In this document: one piece after another, positions 1 through 7,106 of the stretch
Numbering within the stretch: the stretch's first letter is position 1
Layout of the letters: every line of letters begins with the position of its first letter
Assembly (NCBI GenBank): GCA_035293565.1
Contig: DATGMP010000117.1
Location: 1 to 27,671, forward strand
Reading direction: 5' to 3'
DNA: 27,671 nt
Source: DATGMP01 sp035293565
GTDB taxonomy: Bacteria; Pseudomonadota; Alphaproteobacteria; BOG-932; Roseiterribacteraceae
Notes under the pieces: generated by a model
Databases searched by the model: none
The model's input: the letters and a program-made list of their open reading frames with translations, nothing else
What the model was told of the DNA's origin: nothing
Translations under genes and position numbers: made by a program

Positions 1-264
1 CGCCAGCGGCGGAATGCGCGACGGGCGCGTCTTGTCGCGCAGCAGTCCGTCCACCCCTTCCGCCATGAACCGCGCCTGCCAGCGCCGCACGCAGGTCTTG
101 GCGACGCCAGCCTCCCGCATGATTTCCGCGGCGCATTTGCCCTCCGCCGTCAGAAGCACGATCCGGCTACGCCAGACGTACTTCTGCGGGCTGTTCCGAT
201 CCGACGCGATCGCCTCAAGGCGAGACCGATCCGCAAAATTCAAGTCGAGGGCCGTGCTATGCAT
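1..264 (-). CDS. IS630-family transposase, N-terminal part (runs off left edge)
   Basis: Reading the minus strand from the ATG at 264 gives 88 open codons to the window edge. The product starts MHSTALDLNFADRSRLEAIA and continues with a helix-turn-helix region (about residues 42-66, around AAEIMREAGVAKTCVRRWQ) and the GVDGLLRDKTRPSR stretch that follows the HTH in IS630/Tc1-mariner transposases. The catalytic DDE domain would lie left of the window, so whether the element is complete cannot be judged. No terminal inverted repeat could be fixed in the 260 bp upstream of the start. It marks the left end as mobile-element territory, consistent with the gene fragments seen further right. Confidence 0.85.
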   Translation of the reverse strand, partial: MHSTALDLNFADRSRLEAIASDRNSPQKYVWRSRIVLLTAEGKCAAEIMREAGVAKTCVRRWQARFMAEGVDGLLRDKTRPSRIPPLA

Positions 265-524
265 CGCCCAGACTCGCACGACCCCACACCGCCGGGAATC
301 CACTTTCCGACTCTTCCCTCAGATTTTATCCACTAGATGAAAGCCCGACGACATCGTCCGGGGCAATGCCATGGAGCAGTCCCCGGATCCCGCAAGACGG
401 CTCATAGGTAGTTTCCGATCCTACCGCGTGACCACCGTCAGGGCATATTCTGTGCTGTCGCCTAATATGGCGGCCCCCGTCGCTGAAGTCATTTACGCGG
501 GGCAATCGTCTGAGGAAGCCAGCT

Positions 525-917
525 ATGATCAAAGCGATTTTAGTCGCCAGTACCATAATGATCGGGGTCGCGATCGTATCCGCGGGTGCTGGAGCGCAGG
601 GCACGCCGCAGACGGTTGACCTCGTGAAGGTCGATGTCCAGAAGCTGGCGGCCGGCTATCGCGCGTCCAAGGTCATCGGGAGCAGTGTCGTCAATGATGC
701 GCTGGAGACGATCGGCGAAATTGAAGATTTGCTGGTGAGCCCAGACGGCAAGCAGCCATACGCCGTACTGTCGATCGGTGGTTTCCTCGGTATGGGTACT
801 CACCTGGTCGTCGTCCCGTATGACGCGCTCCAGTTCACCGACAAGAAGGTGATATTTCCGGGCGGCAGCAAGGAAGGGCTCCGGATGCTGCCCGAATTCA
901 AGTACGCGACCGGGTGA
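525..917 (+). CDS. Secreted PRC-barrel domain protein
   Basis: 130 residues. Residues 1-25 form a signal peptide: MIKA, then a hydrophobic core, then an AGA-QG type cleavage region. Residues about 45-125 look like a PRC-barrel (RASKVIGSSVVNDALETIGE, then LLVSPDGKQPYAVLSIGGF and VVVPYDALQF), a small beta-barrel found in photosynthetic reaction-centre H subunits, RimM and many alphaproteobacterial exported stress proteins. A GAGGAAG-type ribosome site lies just upstream of the ATG (about 512-517), supporting this start. The export signal implies the periplasm. It sits with DUF3309, entericidin and CsbD genes, which suggests a general-stress or envelope role; the partner or ligand is unknown. 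Confidence 0.85.
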   Translation: MIKAILVASTIMIGVAIVSAGAGAQGTPQTVDLVKVDVQKLAAGYRASKVIGSSVVNDALETIGEIEDLLVSPDGKQPYAVLSIGGFLGMGTHLVVVPYDALQFTDKKVIFPGGSKEGLRMLPEFKYATG

Positions 918-995
918 TTCGCTACTGCCCCAAGATCAGGAATTCTCGAGGATCGCTGAACGAAACAAGGCAGTTGCCGCAACCGGAGATAGATC

Positions 996-1160
996 GTGTC
1001 GCTTGGACTCATACTCATCATTTTCCTCGTCGTTTTCCTGCTTGGGGGCTTCAGTGGTCGCTTCGGCGGATACGGCTACGGTTATGGCAACCGCGGCATC
1101 GGTATCATTGGCATCATCCTGATTGTCCTCGTCGTACTGCTTGTCATGGGCCGGATTTAG
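996..1160 (+). CDS. DUF3309 family small membrane protein
   Basis: A 54-residue ORF starting with GTG at 996, with GGAG at 984-987 as ribosome site, and ending TAG at 1158-1160. It has two hydrophobic segments (about residues 3-17 and 35-51) separated by a Gly/Tyr-rich turn (GRFGGYGYGYGNRG), and ends MGRI. This hydrophobic - glycine/tyrosine - hydrophobic - GRI plan is that of DUF3309, a family of tiny inner-membrane proteins of unknown function common in Rhizobiales and relatives. It is probably expressed with its stress-type neighbours. Identification rests on overall pattern, and no function is assigned. Confidence 0.75.
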   Translation: MSLGLILIIFLVVFLLGGFSGRFGGYGYGYGNRGIGIIGIILIVLVVLLVMGRI

Positions 1161-1267
1161 CTCCGAGCACTCGTTACACCGCAGAACCGGAGCCGAAATC
1201 GCTAAGGGATGAGCCTGCGATCGCGCTCGGGAGGATCTCGAAACCACTTAGCCGGAGGTAAATTCCC

Positions 1268-1423
1268 ATGTACAAGAAAGTCACGATGTTGGCCCTCACT
1301 CTGCTTGCGCTGTTGGGCACCGCGCAGCTCCTGAGCGCCTGTCACACCACTGCCGGCGCCGGCGAGGATATCTCCAAGACGGGTCAGGCGATCGAGAAGA
1401 GCGCGGACAAGCACGCACCCTAA
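1268..1423 (+). CDS. Entericidin A/B family lipoprotein
   Basis: 51 residues from the ATG at 1268, with a good ribosome site (GGAGG at 1254-1258). The N-terminus is a lipoprotein signal: MYKK, hydrophobic core, lipobox LLSAC with the lipidated cysteine at residue 25. The mature part carries the entericidin signature AGAGEDISKTGQAIEKSADK, a short amphipathic helix. Entericidins are small envelope lipoproteins; in E. coli the EcnA/EcnB pair is described as antidote and bacteriolytic toxin of stationary phase. Single alphaproteobacterial copies like this one are usually regarded as stress lipoproteins. No partner gene is adjacent. Confidence 0.85.
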   Translation: MYKKVTMLALTLLALLGTAQLLSACHTTAGAGEDISKTGQAIEKSADKHAP

Positions 1424-1545
1424 CCCCTCTCTCATGAGCGACCTGACTCTTTAGGGGCGCGTCGAAACCTGATGGGTTTTGCGACCTGCGGCGTTCGAAG
1501 CCGGGGGCAGGCGGCGCCAACCATCGGCAGACCAGGGCCGTTCCA

Positions 1546-2835
1546 ATGGACACTCTTGCGTCACGCCTGGTGAAGCAGCCGGAGCGGCCGAAGCTTCTTC
1601 AGATCATGGGCCCCGGTCTTATCACCGGCGCCTCGGATGATGATCCCAGCGGCATTGCCACGTATTCGCAGGTAGGGGCGCAATTCGGGTACGGCCTCGC
1701 TTGGACCTTGCTATTCAGCTATCCGTTGATGGCGGCAATCCAGGAAATCAGCGCGCGCATCGGCCGCGTCACTGGTTACGGGATCGCGGGGAATCTCCGC
1801 CGCCACTATCCGGCCTGGCTGTCGAGCGGGATCGTCGGGCTGTTGCTGATCGCGAACGTAATCAATCTGGGCGCCGATCTTGGCGCCATGGGTGCCGCGC
1901 TCAAGTTGCTGATCGCCGGTCCGGCCTTGCTCTATGTCTGCTTGTTCGGGTTGTTCTCAGCGGTGCTTGAAATCTTTACCCGATACGCACGGTACGTCTC
2001 GATCCTGAAATGGCTGTGTCTCTCGCTGTTCAGCTACGTCATCTGCGCGTTCCTTGTAAGGGTACCTTGGATCGCGGTCGGCTGGGCCGTCGTCTGGCCG
2101 CGGCTGTCGGTTGAGCCGGACTATGTCATGGCGATTGTTGCCGTGCTGGGCACCACGATCAGCCCTTATCTGTTCTTCTGGCAGGCAGGACAGGAAGTTG
2201 AAGATGAGAAGGAAAGGCAGGGCTCCCGCCCTCTTATCCGAGCACCTGAGCAAGCACCATCGGAGTTCGTCCGTATCCGCATCGACACCTACCTCGGCAT
2301 GGCGCTATCGAACGTCATCGCGTTTTTCATCGTCATCACGACCGCCGCGACACTCCACGCCCATGGTGTCACGAATATTCAGACATCGGCTCAGGCCGCC
2401 GAGGCTCTGCGGGCGGTCGCCGGTGGCTTCACTTTCGTTGTCTTCGCTGCCGGCATTATTGGTACCGGCCTCCTGACGCTTCCCGTCTTGTCGGGATCGG
2501 CGGCTTACGCCGTAGGCGAACTATTCTCCTGGCATGTCGGCCTCGCGCGCCGGCCGTTCCGTGCCAAGGCATTTTACACGGTGATCGCAGCGGCGACGGC
2601 GATTGGTGTTGGCTTGAATTTCACCGCCATCGATCCGGTCAAGGCGCTGTATTGGAGCGCGGTCTTGAATGGCGTGGTTGCGGTGCCGGTGATGATCGCC
2701 ATGATGCACCTCTCGATGCGCCCGGGCATCATGGCAGGCTTTACCTTGCCGTTGCCGCTGCAAATCCTCGGCTGGCTGGGAACAATCGTGATGACAATCA
2801 CCGTGGTGGCATTGGCCGCAACCTGGCTCAGATAA
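1546..2835 (+). CDS. NRAMP-like divalent metal transporter (divergent metal site)
   Basis: 429 residues, polytopic with about 11 hydrophobic segments, so an inner-membrane protein. The N-terminus GPGLITGASDDDPSGIATYS (residues 22-41) aligns with helix 1 of NRAMP/SLC11 carriers, and AVLGTTISPYLFFWQAGQEV (199-218) with helix 6. In canonical NRAMP these carry the metal ligands DPGN and AxxMPH. Here helix 1 reads DDDPSG and helix 6 reads TISPY, so the Asn, Met and His are replaced while acidic residues are kept. The protein therefore belongs to an NRAMP-related branch whose substrate should not be assumed to be Mn2+ or Fe2+; Mg2+ or another hard ion is possible. No MntR or Fur box was recognised upstream. 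Confidence 0.8.
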   Translation: MDTLASRLVKQPERPKLLQIMGPGLITGASDDDPSGIATYSQVGAQFGYGLAWTLLFSYPLMAAIQEISARIGRVTGYGIAGNLRRHYPAWLSSGIVGLLLIANVINLGADLGAMGAALKLLIAGPALLYVCLFGLFSAVLEIFTRYARYVSILKWLCLSLFSYVICAFLVRVPWIAVGWAVVWPRLSVEPDYVMAIVAVLGTTISPYLFFWQAGQEVEDEKERQGSRPLIRAPEQAPSEFVRIRIDTYLGMALSNVIAFFIVITTAATLHAHGVTNIQTSAQAAEALRAVAGGFTFVVFAAGIIGTGLLTLPVLSGSAAYAVGELFSWHVGLARRPFRAKAFYTVIAAATAIGVGLNFTAIDPVKALYWSAVLNGVVAVPVMIAMMHLSMRPGIMAGFTLPLPLQILGWLGTIVMTITVVALAATWLR

Positions 2836-2945
2836 GCTTCGGCCAGGTCGCGAGGATCAATTCTGCGAGATCGGAACTACCGTTGCCGGACGGATCCAAT
2901 GGCCCGCGGCCCTCGCCGGATGCCTGTAGACACGCGATCTCTGAC

Positions 2946-2972
2946 AAAAAAGGCGGCCCCAAAGAGCCGCCT
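2946..2972 (-). terminator. Rho-independent terminator of the csbD-like gene
   Basis: Read on the minus strand, AGGCGGC (2966-2972) pairs with GCCGCCT (2951-2957), an 8-nt loop between them, followed by a run of six Ts (complement of 2946-2951). It lies 21 bp past the stop codon of the CsbD gene. The plus-strand side lacks a T-run, so it should not terminate the transporter mRNA efficiently. Confidence 0.75.
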
Positions 2973-2992
2973 CTATTGCGAGGGCCGCAAAA

Positions 2993-3166
2993 TTAATGCT
3001 TGCGGAGCTCGTCTTTCGCCTTGCCCACCGCGCCCTGGAGCTTGCCCACCGCCTTATCAACGTGCCCCTCGGCCTTCAGCTTCGCGTCGCCGGTCAGCTT
3101 ACCAGCTGCGATCTCCGCGCTGCCTTTGATCTCTTTGCCAACGCCTTTGACCCGATCCTTGTCCAT
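2993..3166 (-). CDS. CsbD family stress protein
   Basis: 57 residues from the ATG at 3166 (MDKDRVKGVGKEIKGSAEIA). GGAGG lies 6 nt before this ATG, so the upstream in-frame start at 3211 is not needed. The body has the CsbD pattern: GKLTGDAKLKAEGHVDKAVGKLQGAVGKAKDELRKH in overlapping halves, small, hydrophilic and Lys/Gly/Ala-rich. CsbD proteins (E. coli YjbJ, B. subtilis CsbD) are abundant cytosolic proteins of the general stress response with no known enzymatic activity. The gene is monocistronic, with its own terminator downstream and a candidate EcfG-type promoter upstream. Confidence 0.85.
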   Translation of the reverse strand: MDKDRVKGVGKEIKGSAEIAAGKLTGDAKLKAEGHVDKAVGKLQGAVGKAKDELRKH

Positions 3167-3211
3167 TGCTCGCCTCCGTGATCGCACAGCCCAAATCGGA
3201 CGTGCTCCCAA

Positions 3212-3238
3212 CTAACCCTTCCGATAAGGAAACGTTCA
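3212..3238 (-). promoter_or_regulatory. Candidate EcfG-type stress promoter of csbD gene
   Basis: On the minus strand, TGAAC (complement of 3234-3238), a 17-nt spacer, then GTTAG (complement of 3212-3216). The alphaproteobacterial general-stress sigma factor EcfG recognises GGAAC-N16/17-cGTT, so this is a near match with one mismatch at -35. The site lies 46 bp upstream of the CsbD start, and csbD-type genes are classical EcfG targets. A short degenerate match like this can arise by chance. Confidence 0.35.
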
Positions 3239-3343
3239 GCGAAAAATTGACGTCACCGTCGACTGATCGCGCACGCCGGGTCCCAACGCTCGACCAAGGC
3301 CCAAGTTCGATCGGAGCATGGCGCCGGTGATGAGTAGATTCCG

Positions 3344-3616
3344 ATGGTATCGCGGGATGGAACACAGTGCGAAAGTGGAGTTTGCGCAAACTCCAGATAC
3401 TGGGAGGATGCCATCGTACGACCGGACCCCGCACCGCCCCCCTGGGACGTCGCCGATGACGATGCCATGGCTGAACTTTCTGAGAGCCTGAAGGCTTGGG
3501 CTGATGGTGAAGCCAAATGGGCTCGACTAATCGACAAAATCCGAAAGTCGAAACATCCCGAAGGCATGCAAGATTTGTTCGGCCGTGGCCAGATCACTGG
3601 TTCGAGTGCTACCTAG
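3344..3616 (+). CDS. Hypothetical protein, doubtful
   Basis: An ORF of 90 codons with no recognised family. The C-terminal half (DDDAMAELSESLKAWADGEA, then KWARLIDKIRKSKH) is hydrophilic and helix-forming, more protein-like than a random frame. No clear ribosome site precedes the ATG, and a second overlapping ORF (3330-3491, MSRFRWYRGMEHS...) competes in another frame. It lies next to fragments of a repressor and an HNH-type gene, so it may be another remnant. Low confidence that it is expressed. Confidence 0.3.
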   Translation: MVSRDGTQCESGVCANSRYWEDAIVRPDPAPPPWDVADDDAMAELSESLKAWADGEAKWARLIDKIRKSKHPEGMQDLFGRGQITGSSAT

Positions 3617-3621
3617 TCCGT

Positions 3622-3735
3622 CTAGATCCGACCACCGCGCCAAATCACCTTGCCGATCACTTTCACCTCGCGCGCCAGATCGGCGGAAAACTCCTCGGGC
3701 GGGGGCGATTTGAAATGGTTCGCGTAGTATGCGGC
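3622..3735 (-). pseudogene. C-terminal remnant of an S24 (LexA/CI-like) repressor
   Basis: On the minus strand, the frame ending TAG at 3622-3624 reads YYANHFKSPPPEEF followed by REVKVIGKVIWRGGRI-stop. This resembles the last strand of S24 peptidase-type phage repressors, which typically end ...VIGRVVWRGGR. An in-frame stop lies just upstream and the HTH and Ser/Lys catalytic parts are absent, so only about 33 codons of the gene remain. The call is by resemblance of a short tail and is uncertain. Confidence 0.4.
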
Positions 3736-3846
3736 GCATCATGCCGCTGCATCTTCTGCCTCAACGACCTCCCGCCCAGCCTAGAGCATGTCTTCGCCGA
3801 CGCCATCTCGATCAGCTATCGATCGCCGCCTTCGATCCGAGTTTGA
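3715..3846 (+). pseudogene. N-terminal remnant of an HNH-type nuclease/zinc-finger gene
   Basis: From the ATG at 3715 the frame reads MVRVVCGASCRCIFCLNDLP then PSLEHVFADAI before drifting into unrelated sequence and stopping at 3846, inside the end of the acyl-CoA ligase gene on the other strand. C-x-x-C followed by EHVFxxAI is the beginning of a common HNH-endonuclease-like family (CIFC...EHIFPxAIGG, with the second CxxC further on). The second metal-binding half is missing, so this is a truncated copy joined to other DNA at about 3810. Confidence 0.45.
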
Positions 3847-5452
3847 GTCTCAGCTGCGATTTCTGAATCTTTCCGGTCGAGGTTTTGGGCAATTCGCAGA
3901 ATTCAATTGCTCTGGGAACCTTGAATCCCGCCAAGTGATTGCGACAATGATCCAGCAGGTCATGGGTCGTCACCAATGCTTCAGGCTTGAGTTCGACAAA
4001 GGCATACGGCGTCTCGCCCCACTTCGGATCTGATTTGGCAACGACCGCCGCTGCCATCACTGCGGGATGCAGGTGAAGTACGTCTTCAATCTCGATGCTG
4101 GAAATGTTCTCGCCGCCGGAGACGATAATATCCTTGCTGCGATCCTTGAGCTTTATGTAGCCATCCGGATGCTTGACGCCGAGATCACCCGTATGGAACC
4201 AGCCGCCAGCGAAAGCTTCCTCGGTTGCCTCGGGATTCTTAAGGTATCCCTTCATGCAGATGTTGCCGCGGAAAACCACCTCTCCGATGGTTTCGGCATC
4301 GGCGGGGACCGGCGCGCCCGTCGTCCGATCAAGGACGTCGATCGCTTCCTGCAGGTGGTAGCGTACGCCCTGGCGCGCTCGCCGTTGCGCGCGGTCGGCT
4401 GGCCCAAGCTTTGTCCACGCTTCCTGCGGATCGCACACGGCCGCGGGCCCATACACTTCTGTTAAACCATAGACGTGACGAAGGTCGAAGCCCTTCTCCT
4501 CCATCGCCGCCAACAATGCCGTGGGAGGTGCGGCGCCGGCGATCATCGCATGGACGCGATGCCGGATCGGCTCAAACAGGTCACTTGGACAGGCGGCTAG
4601 CATGCTGTGCACGATGGGCGCCCCGCAATAATGTGTCACCTGATGCCGAGCGATGAGCTCGAGCACCCTTGGCGCTTCAACTTTGCGTAGGCAGACATTG
4701 AGGCCCGCCCTTGCCGCTATGGTCCAAGGGAAACACCAGCCGTTGCAGTGAAACATCGGCAGCGTCCATAGGTAGACGGGATGTTTGGGTAGATCCCACT
4801 CGAGGATATTGCTGATGGCATTCAAATAGGCGCCGCGGTGGTGGTAGACGACGCCTTTCGGGTGCGCCGTCGTCCCGGACGTGTAATTGAGAGCGATGGC
4901 ATCCCATTCGTCGTCGGGTGGGGAGGCCGGGAAATCCGGATTGCCCGAATCCAACAGGGCCTCGTAGCTTATAGTCGTCATACGCGCCGGCTCTCCACCG
5001 TAAGCAGGATCCGGCACGTCGATCACCAACAGATCTCTATCGATCCCTTTCAATGCCTGATCGGCCAGCGCCCCGAATTCGCGGTCGACGAGAAGCGCCT
5101 GCGCCTCGCCATGCTGCAACATGTAGCGGATGGAATCCGGATCGAGACGCGTATTCAGCGTGTTCAGCACACCACCGGCCATCGGGATCGCAAAATGGGC
5201 CTCGATCATCTCAGGAGTGTTGGGCAGGAGAACCGCGACCGTGTCTCCACGACCTATTCCCGCCTTCTGCAAGCCCGAGGCAAGTCTACGTACGCGCGTG
5301 TAGGTTTCGTTCCAACTGCGCCGCACCTGGTCATGAATGACTGCCGTGCGACCACCATAGACGTCCGCCGCGCGAGCTATGAACGAAACCGGCGTGAGCG
5401 GCGAGTAATTCGCTGCATTCCGCGACAATCCCTTCTCATAGATCGATTCCAT
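3812..5452 (-). CDS. Acyl-CoA synthetase (AMP-forming fatty acid-CoA ligase)
   Basis: 546 residues, the usual length for the ANL superfamily. Motifs in order: phosphate loop YTSGTTAHPKG (190-200, with Ala where the family commonly has Gly), LPMFHCNGWCFPW (231-243), adenine/AMP motif HVYGLTEVYGP (326-336), TGDLG (421-425), hinge KDRSKDIIVSGGENISS (436-452), and catalytic lysine K528 in KTSTGKIQK. The enzyme activates a carboxylic acid to acyl-AMP and then to acyl-CoA in the cytosol. The MFHCNGW motif places it with medium/long-chain or aryl-alkanoate ligases of the AcsA/FadD-like clade, and the exact acid cannot be read from sequence. It appears monocistronic; flanking genes are fragments, so the gene sits alone in a decayed region but is itself intact. 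Confidence 0.92.
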   Translation of the reverse strand: MESIYEKGLSRNAANYSPLTPVSFIARAADVYGGRTAVIHDQVRRSWNETYTRVRRLASGLQKAGIGRGDTVAVLLPNTPEMIEAHFAIPMAGGVLNTLNTRLDPDSIRYMLQHGEAQALLVDREFGALADQALKGIDRDLLVIDVPDPAYGGEPARMTTISYEALLDSGNPDFPASPPDDEWDAIALNYTSGTTAHPKGVVYHHRGAYLNAISNILEWDLPKHPVYLWTLPMFHCNGWCFPWTIAARAGLNVCLRKVEAPRVLELIARHQVTHYCGAPIVHSMLAACPSDLFEPIRHRVHAMIAGAAPPTALLAAMEEKGFDLRHVYGLTEVYGPAAVCDPQEAWTKLGPADRAQRRARQGVRYHLQEAIDVLDRTTGAPVPADAETIGEVVFRGNICMKGYLKNPEATEEAFAGGWFHTGDLGVKHPDGYIKLKDRSKDIIVSGGENISSIEIEDVLHLHPAVMAAAVVAKSDPKWGETPYAFVELKPEALVTTHDLLDHCRNHLAGFKVPRAIEFCELPKTSTGKIQKSQLRLKLGSKAAIDS

Positions 5453-5541
5453 GGCACCTTCCCCATGCGCACGTTGGCTAACACATCATTTTCAAAGTCG
5501 AAGGAGGTCGATTGCGGTCGCGAATATTCGCATTCGACTAG

Positions 5542-5688
5542 ACCCGTTGGGAGGACATCCGGGCGATCCTCGACTTTGCCAATCGCTACCGCCACGACAC
5601 CAACGCGGCCTCAGCGACCGAACTCATCAACGATGCCGAGTTGACCGACTTCACTCGGCGAACGCTACTTTTTATCAAGCGACCGTGA
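5542..5688 (+). pseudogene. Orphan C-terminal fragment of an unknown protein
   Basis: A protein-like frame runs from just after an in-frame TAG (5539-5541) to TGA at 5686-5688 and contains RWEDIRAILDFANRYRHDTN and AELTDFTRRTLLFIKRP. It has no start codon, so it is the tail of a gene whose front has been lost. I do not recognise the family. The composition (amphipathic helices, no low complexity) argues that it was once coding. Confidence 0.4.
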
Positions 5689-5731
5689 GACACAGAGAAC
5701 GATTTACGCGCACGCCCGAGGAACGCTGACC

Positions 5732-6017
5732 CTAGTGATTAACGGCCGCAAGAAAATCGTCCGGCGTAACGGTCGGCACGCCTTCGATCTGTTGGAGCGC
5801 CAAAAGGTCCGCGTCGTCGCTGATGATTTAGTCGGCCTTTCCCTGTCATGTAGCGGTCAAATTTCGGGCGACGCAGAACGTCGACGAGTTCCGTGAGGGT
5901 TTCGGTGGAGTAGAGGACCGTCGCGTTGCGGTCGATGTAGTCGATCAGGGCGGTGAACGCCTCGCCCGGACGTATCAGAAGGCTGACGAAGACATTCGTA
6001 TCAACGACGACTCTCAT
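5732..6017 (-). pseudogene. PIN-domain toxin, inactivated (internal deletion plus nonsense codon)
   Basis: The minus-strand ATG at 6017 opens a PIN-domain RNase start (MRVVVDTNVFVSLLIRPGEA, then ETLTELVDVLRRPKFDRYMT). After KFDRYMT the frame breaks. The end of the same family reappears in another frame as GKAD-stop-IISDDADLLALQQIEGV, then PTVTPDDFLAAVNH ending TAG at 5732-5734. Relative to typical VapC-like PIN proteins of about 135 residues, roughly 40 residues carrying the middle catalytic acids are missing, and the usual Tyr after GKAD is a TAA. The first Asp (VVDTN) remains but the active site cannot form. The ATG overlaps the antitoxin stop by 4 nt (ATGA), the normal arrangement for such pairs. 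Confidence 0.75.
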
Positions 6018-6229
6018 CCATTCTGCGCAAGAATGGCGTCAAAGATCTCCGTCGCCATACCGCGCGCGGCGGCTGTTGCCCGCATACGAGCAGCAACGTC
6101 GGCCAGCTTGGGACGTGCCGGCTGCTGATCATCGACGACGATTGAAAAGCGTTGCCCCGGCTGGATGTCGGCCTGCTTGATCGCTTCCGGTAGCGTCTCG
6201 ATCGTCACGCCTTCGAGAATTTTGCGCAT
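6014..6229 (-). CDS. Putative antitoxin partner of the broken PIN toxin
   Basis: 71 residues from the ATG at 6229 (MRKILEGVTIETLPEAIKQA). GGAGG lies 6 nt upstream of this codon, so the longer in-frame start at 6259 is less likely. The N-terminal strand and the GQRFSIVVDD segment suggest a small DNA-binding fold, and the C-terminal half (ARMRATAAARGMATEIFDAI) is a helix that would wrap the toxin. The stop overlaps the toxin ATG (ATGA). No family was named with confidence. With the toxin destroyed, this gene is a solitary antitoxin, possibly still repressing its own promoter or neutralising a related PIN toxin elsewhere. Confidence 0.65.
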   Translation of the reverse strand: MRKILEGVTIETLPEAIKQADIQPGQRFSIVVDDQQPARPKLADVAARMRATAAARGMATEIFDAILAQNG

Positions 6230-6362
6230 TGTTGCCTCCGGGCCGTGATAGCTAAGCAAGAACCACGACCGACAAGCCTATTATATTGGAATCAAAGCCA
6301 AAATGTCAAAAAGGTCGCCACACCATTCAACTCTGAAGAAAGCCAGTCGATTGATTCGAGGC

Positions 6363-6651
6363 GCTCGAGACCAGCTTAAATTCTCTGACTTCCGGCGAAC
6401 GGCCCTGACCGAGATTGTGGGCGACGAAGCGACCGACGATGAGGCCAGATCCGTCTCTGGCCACCTGACTTGACCGCAACGTGCTGTCGGTCTACGCCCT
6501 CCCCTCCGCCGAGGCTGTCGCCAATGCTATGTGTAAGCGGTTGCGCGGCAGAACGAAGAGAGCGAAAAAGCGGCTTGGCAAGGCCCAAAAGTTTGACACT
6601 CTATCGGTTGGAGTTTGCCAAGTCGCGCGAGATTGTAGTGATTTCAAATAG
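6363..6651 (+). pseudogene. Tyrosine recombinase (phage/ICE integrase) C-terminal remnant, frameshifted
   Basis: One frame reads ARDQLKFSDFRRTALTEIVG, then DEATDDEARSVSGHLT before TGA at 6471-6473. The next frame continues directly with RNVLSVYALPSAEAVANAMC, then KRLRGRTKRAKKRLGKAQKF and ends TAG at 6649-6651. FRRTA...SGH and the Tyr of VY correspond to the Arg, His and catalytic Tyr boxes of the lambda-integrase family. The reading is split by a frameshift between SGHLT and RNV, and the N-terminal core-binding half is absent. The remnant stops 1 bp before tRNA-Gln(TTG), consistent with an old integration at that tRNA gene. Confidence 0.6.
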
Positions 6652-6652
6652 T

Positions 6653-6727
6653 TGGGGCGTCGCCAAGCGGTAAGGCAGCGGTTTTTGGTACCGCCATCCG
6701 GAGGTTCGAATCCTCCCGCCCCAGCCA
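6653..6727 (+). tRNA. tRNA-Gln (anticodon TTG)
   Basis: The acceptor stem TGGGGCG (6653-6659) pairs with CGCCCCA (6717-6723), followed by discriminator G and an encoded CCA (6725-6727). The anticodon stem GCGGT/ACCGC encloses the loop TTTTGGT with anticodon TTG at 6685-6687, decoding CAA. The T-arm GGAGGTTCGAATCCTCC is intact. A stem-loop (AGCTTTCG 6731-6738 with CGAAAGCT 6762-6769) follows. Confidence 0.95.
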
Positions 6728-7106
6728 GCTAGCTTTCGTTAGCGAGCCGCCCGCGAGCTTGCGAAAGCTGCTGCCCGGCCAAGGCCGGAGCCCGCCCATC
6801 CGCCGGCGCGACCGCACCAAAGCATCCCGTCGGGCGACCTACTTATCCGGGTCGCGAGCCGGCCGCCAGTTCATACGTTCTTTATCCGATGTTTATCCTT
6901 TATCAACTTTGCTCGGAATAGGGTTAGGCGTTGATTCCTATCGTGTCTTGACCCGATTTTTTCCGATGCGACAGGCCGTCGGGTCAGGTCAAGAGAACGG
7001 GTGGCAATCTGGGTATTCCGGCGGTTCGTTTATCTGAGATCCGAGCAGTAGGCATGAGCGAGCTTCGCAAGTCGATCGTGACCGCGACCATCACGGGGTC
7101 GCATCG
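6728..7106. other. Intergenic region between tRNA-Gln and the cheZ-like gene
   Basis: No convincing gene. It holds the post-tRNA inverted repeat (6731-6738 / 6762-6769), a locally AT-richer stretch at about 6870-6960 where a promoter for the downstream gene is likely, and a perfect inverted repeat TGACCCGA (6949-6956) / TCGGGTCA (6979-6986) with a T-run in its loop. An 18-codon ORF (7054-7110) overlaps the next start as ATGA but lacks a good ribosome site. Confidence 0.5.
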
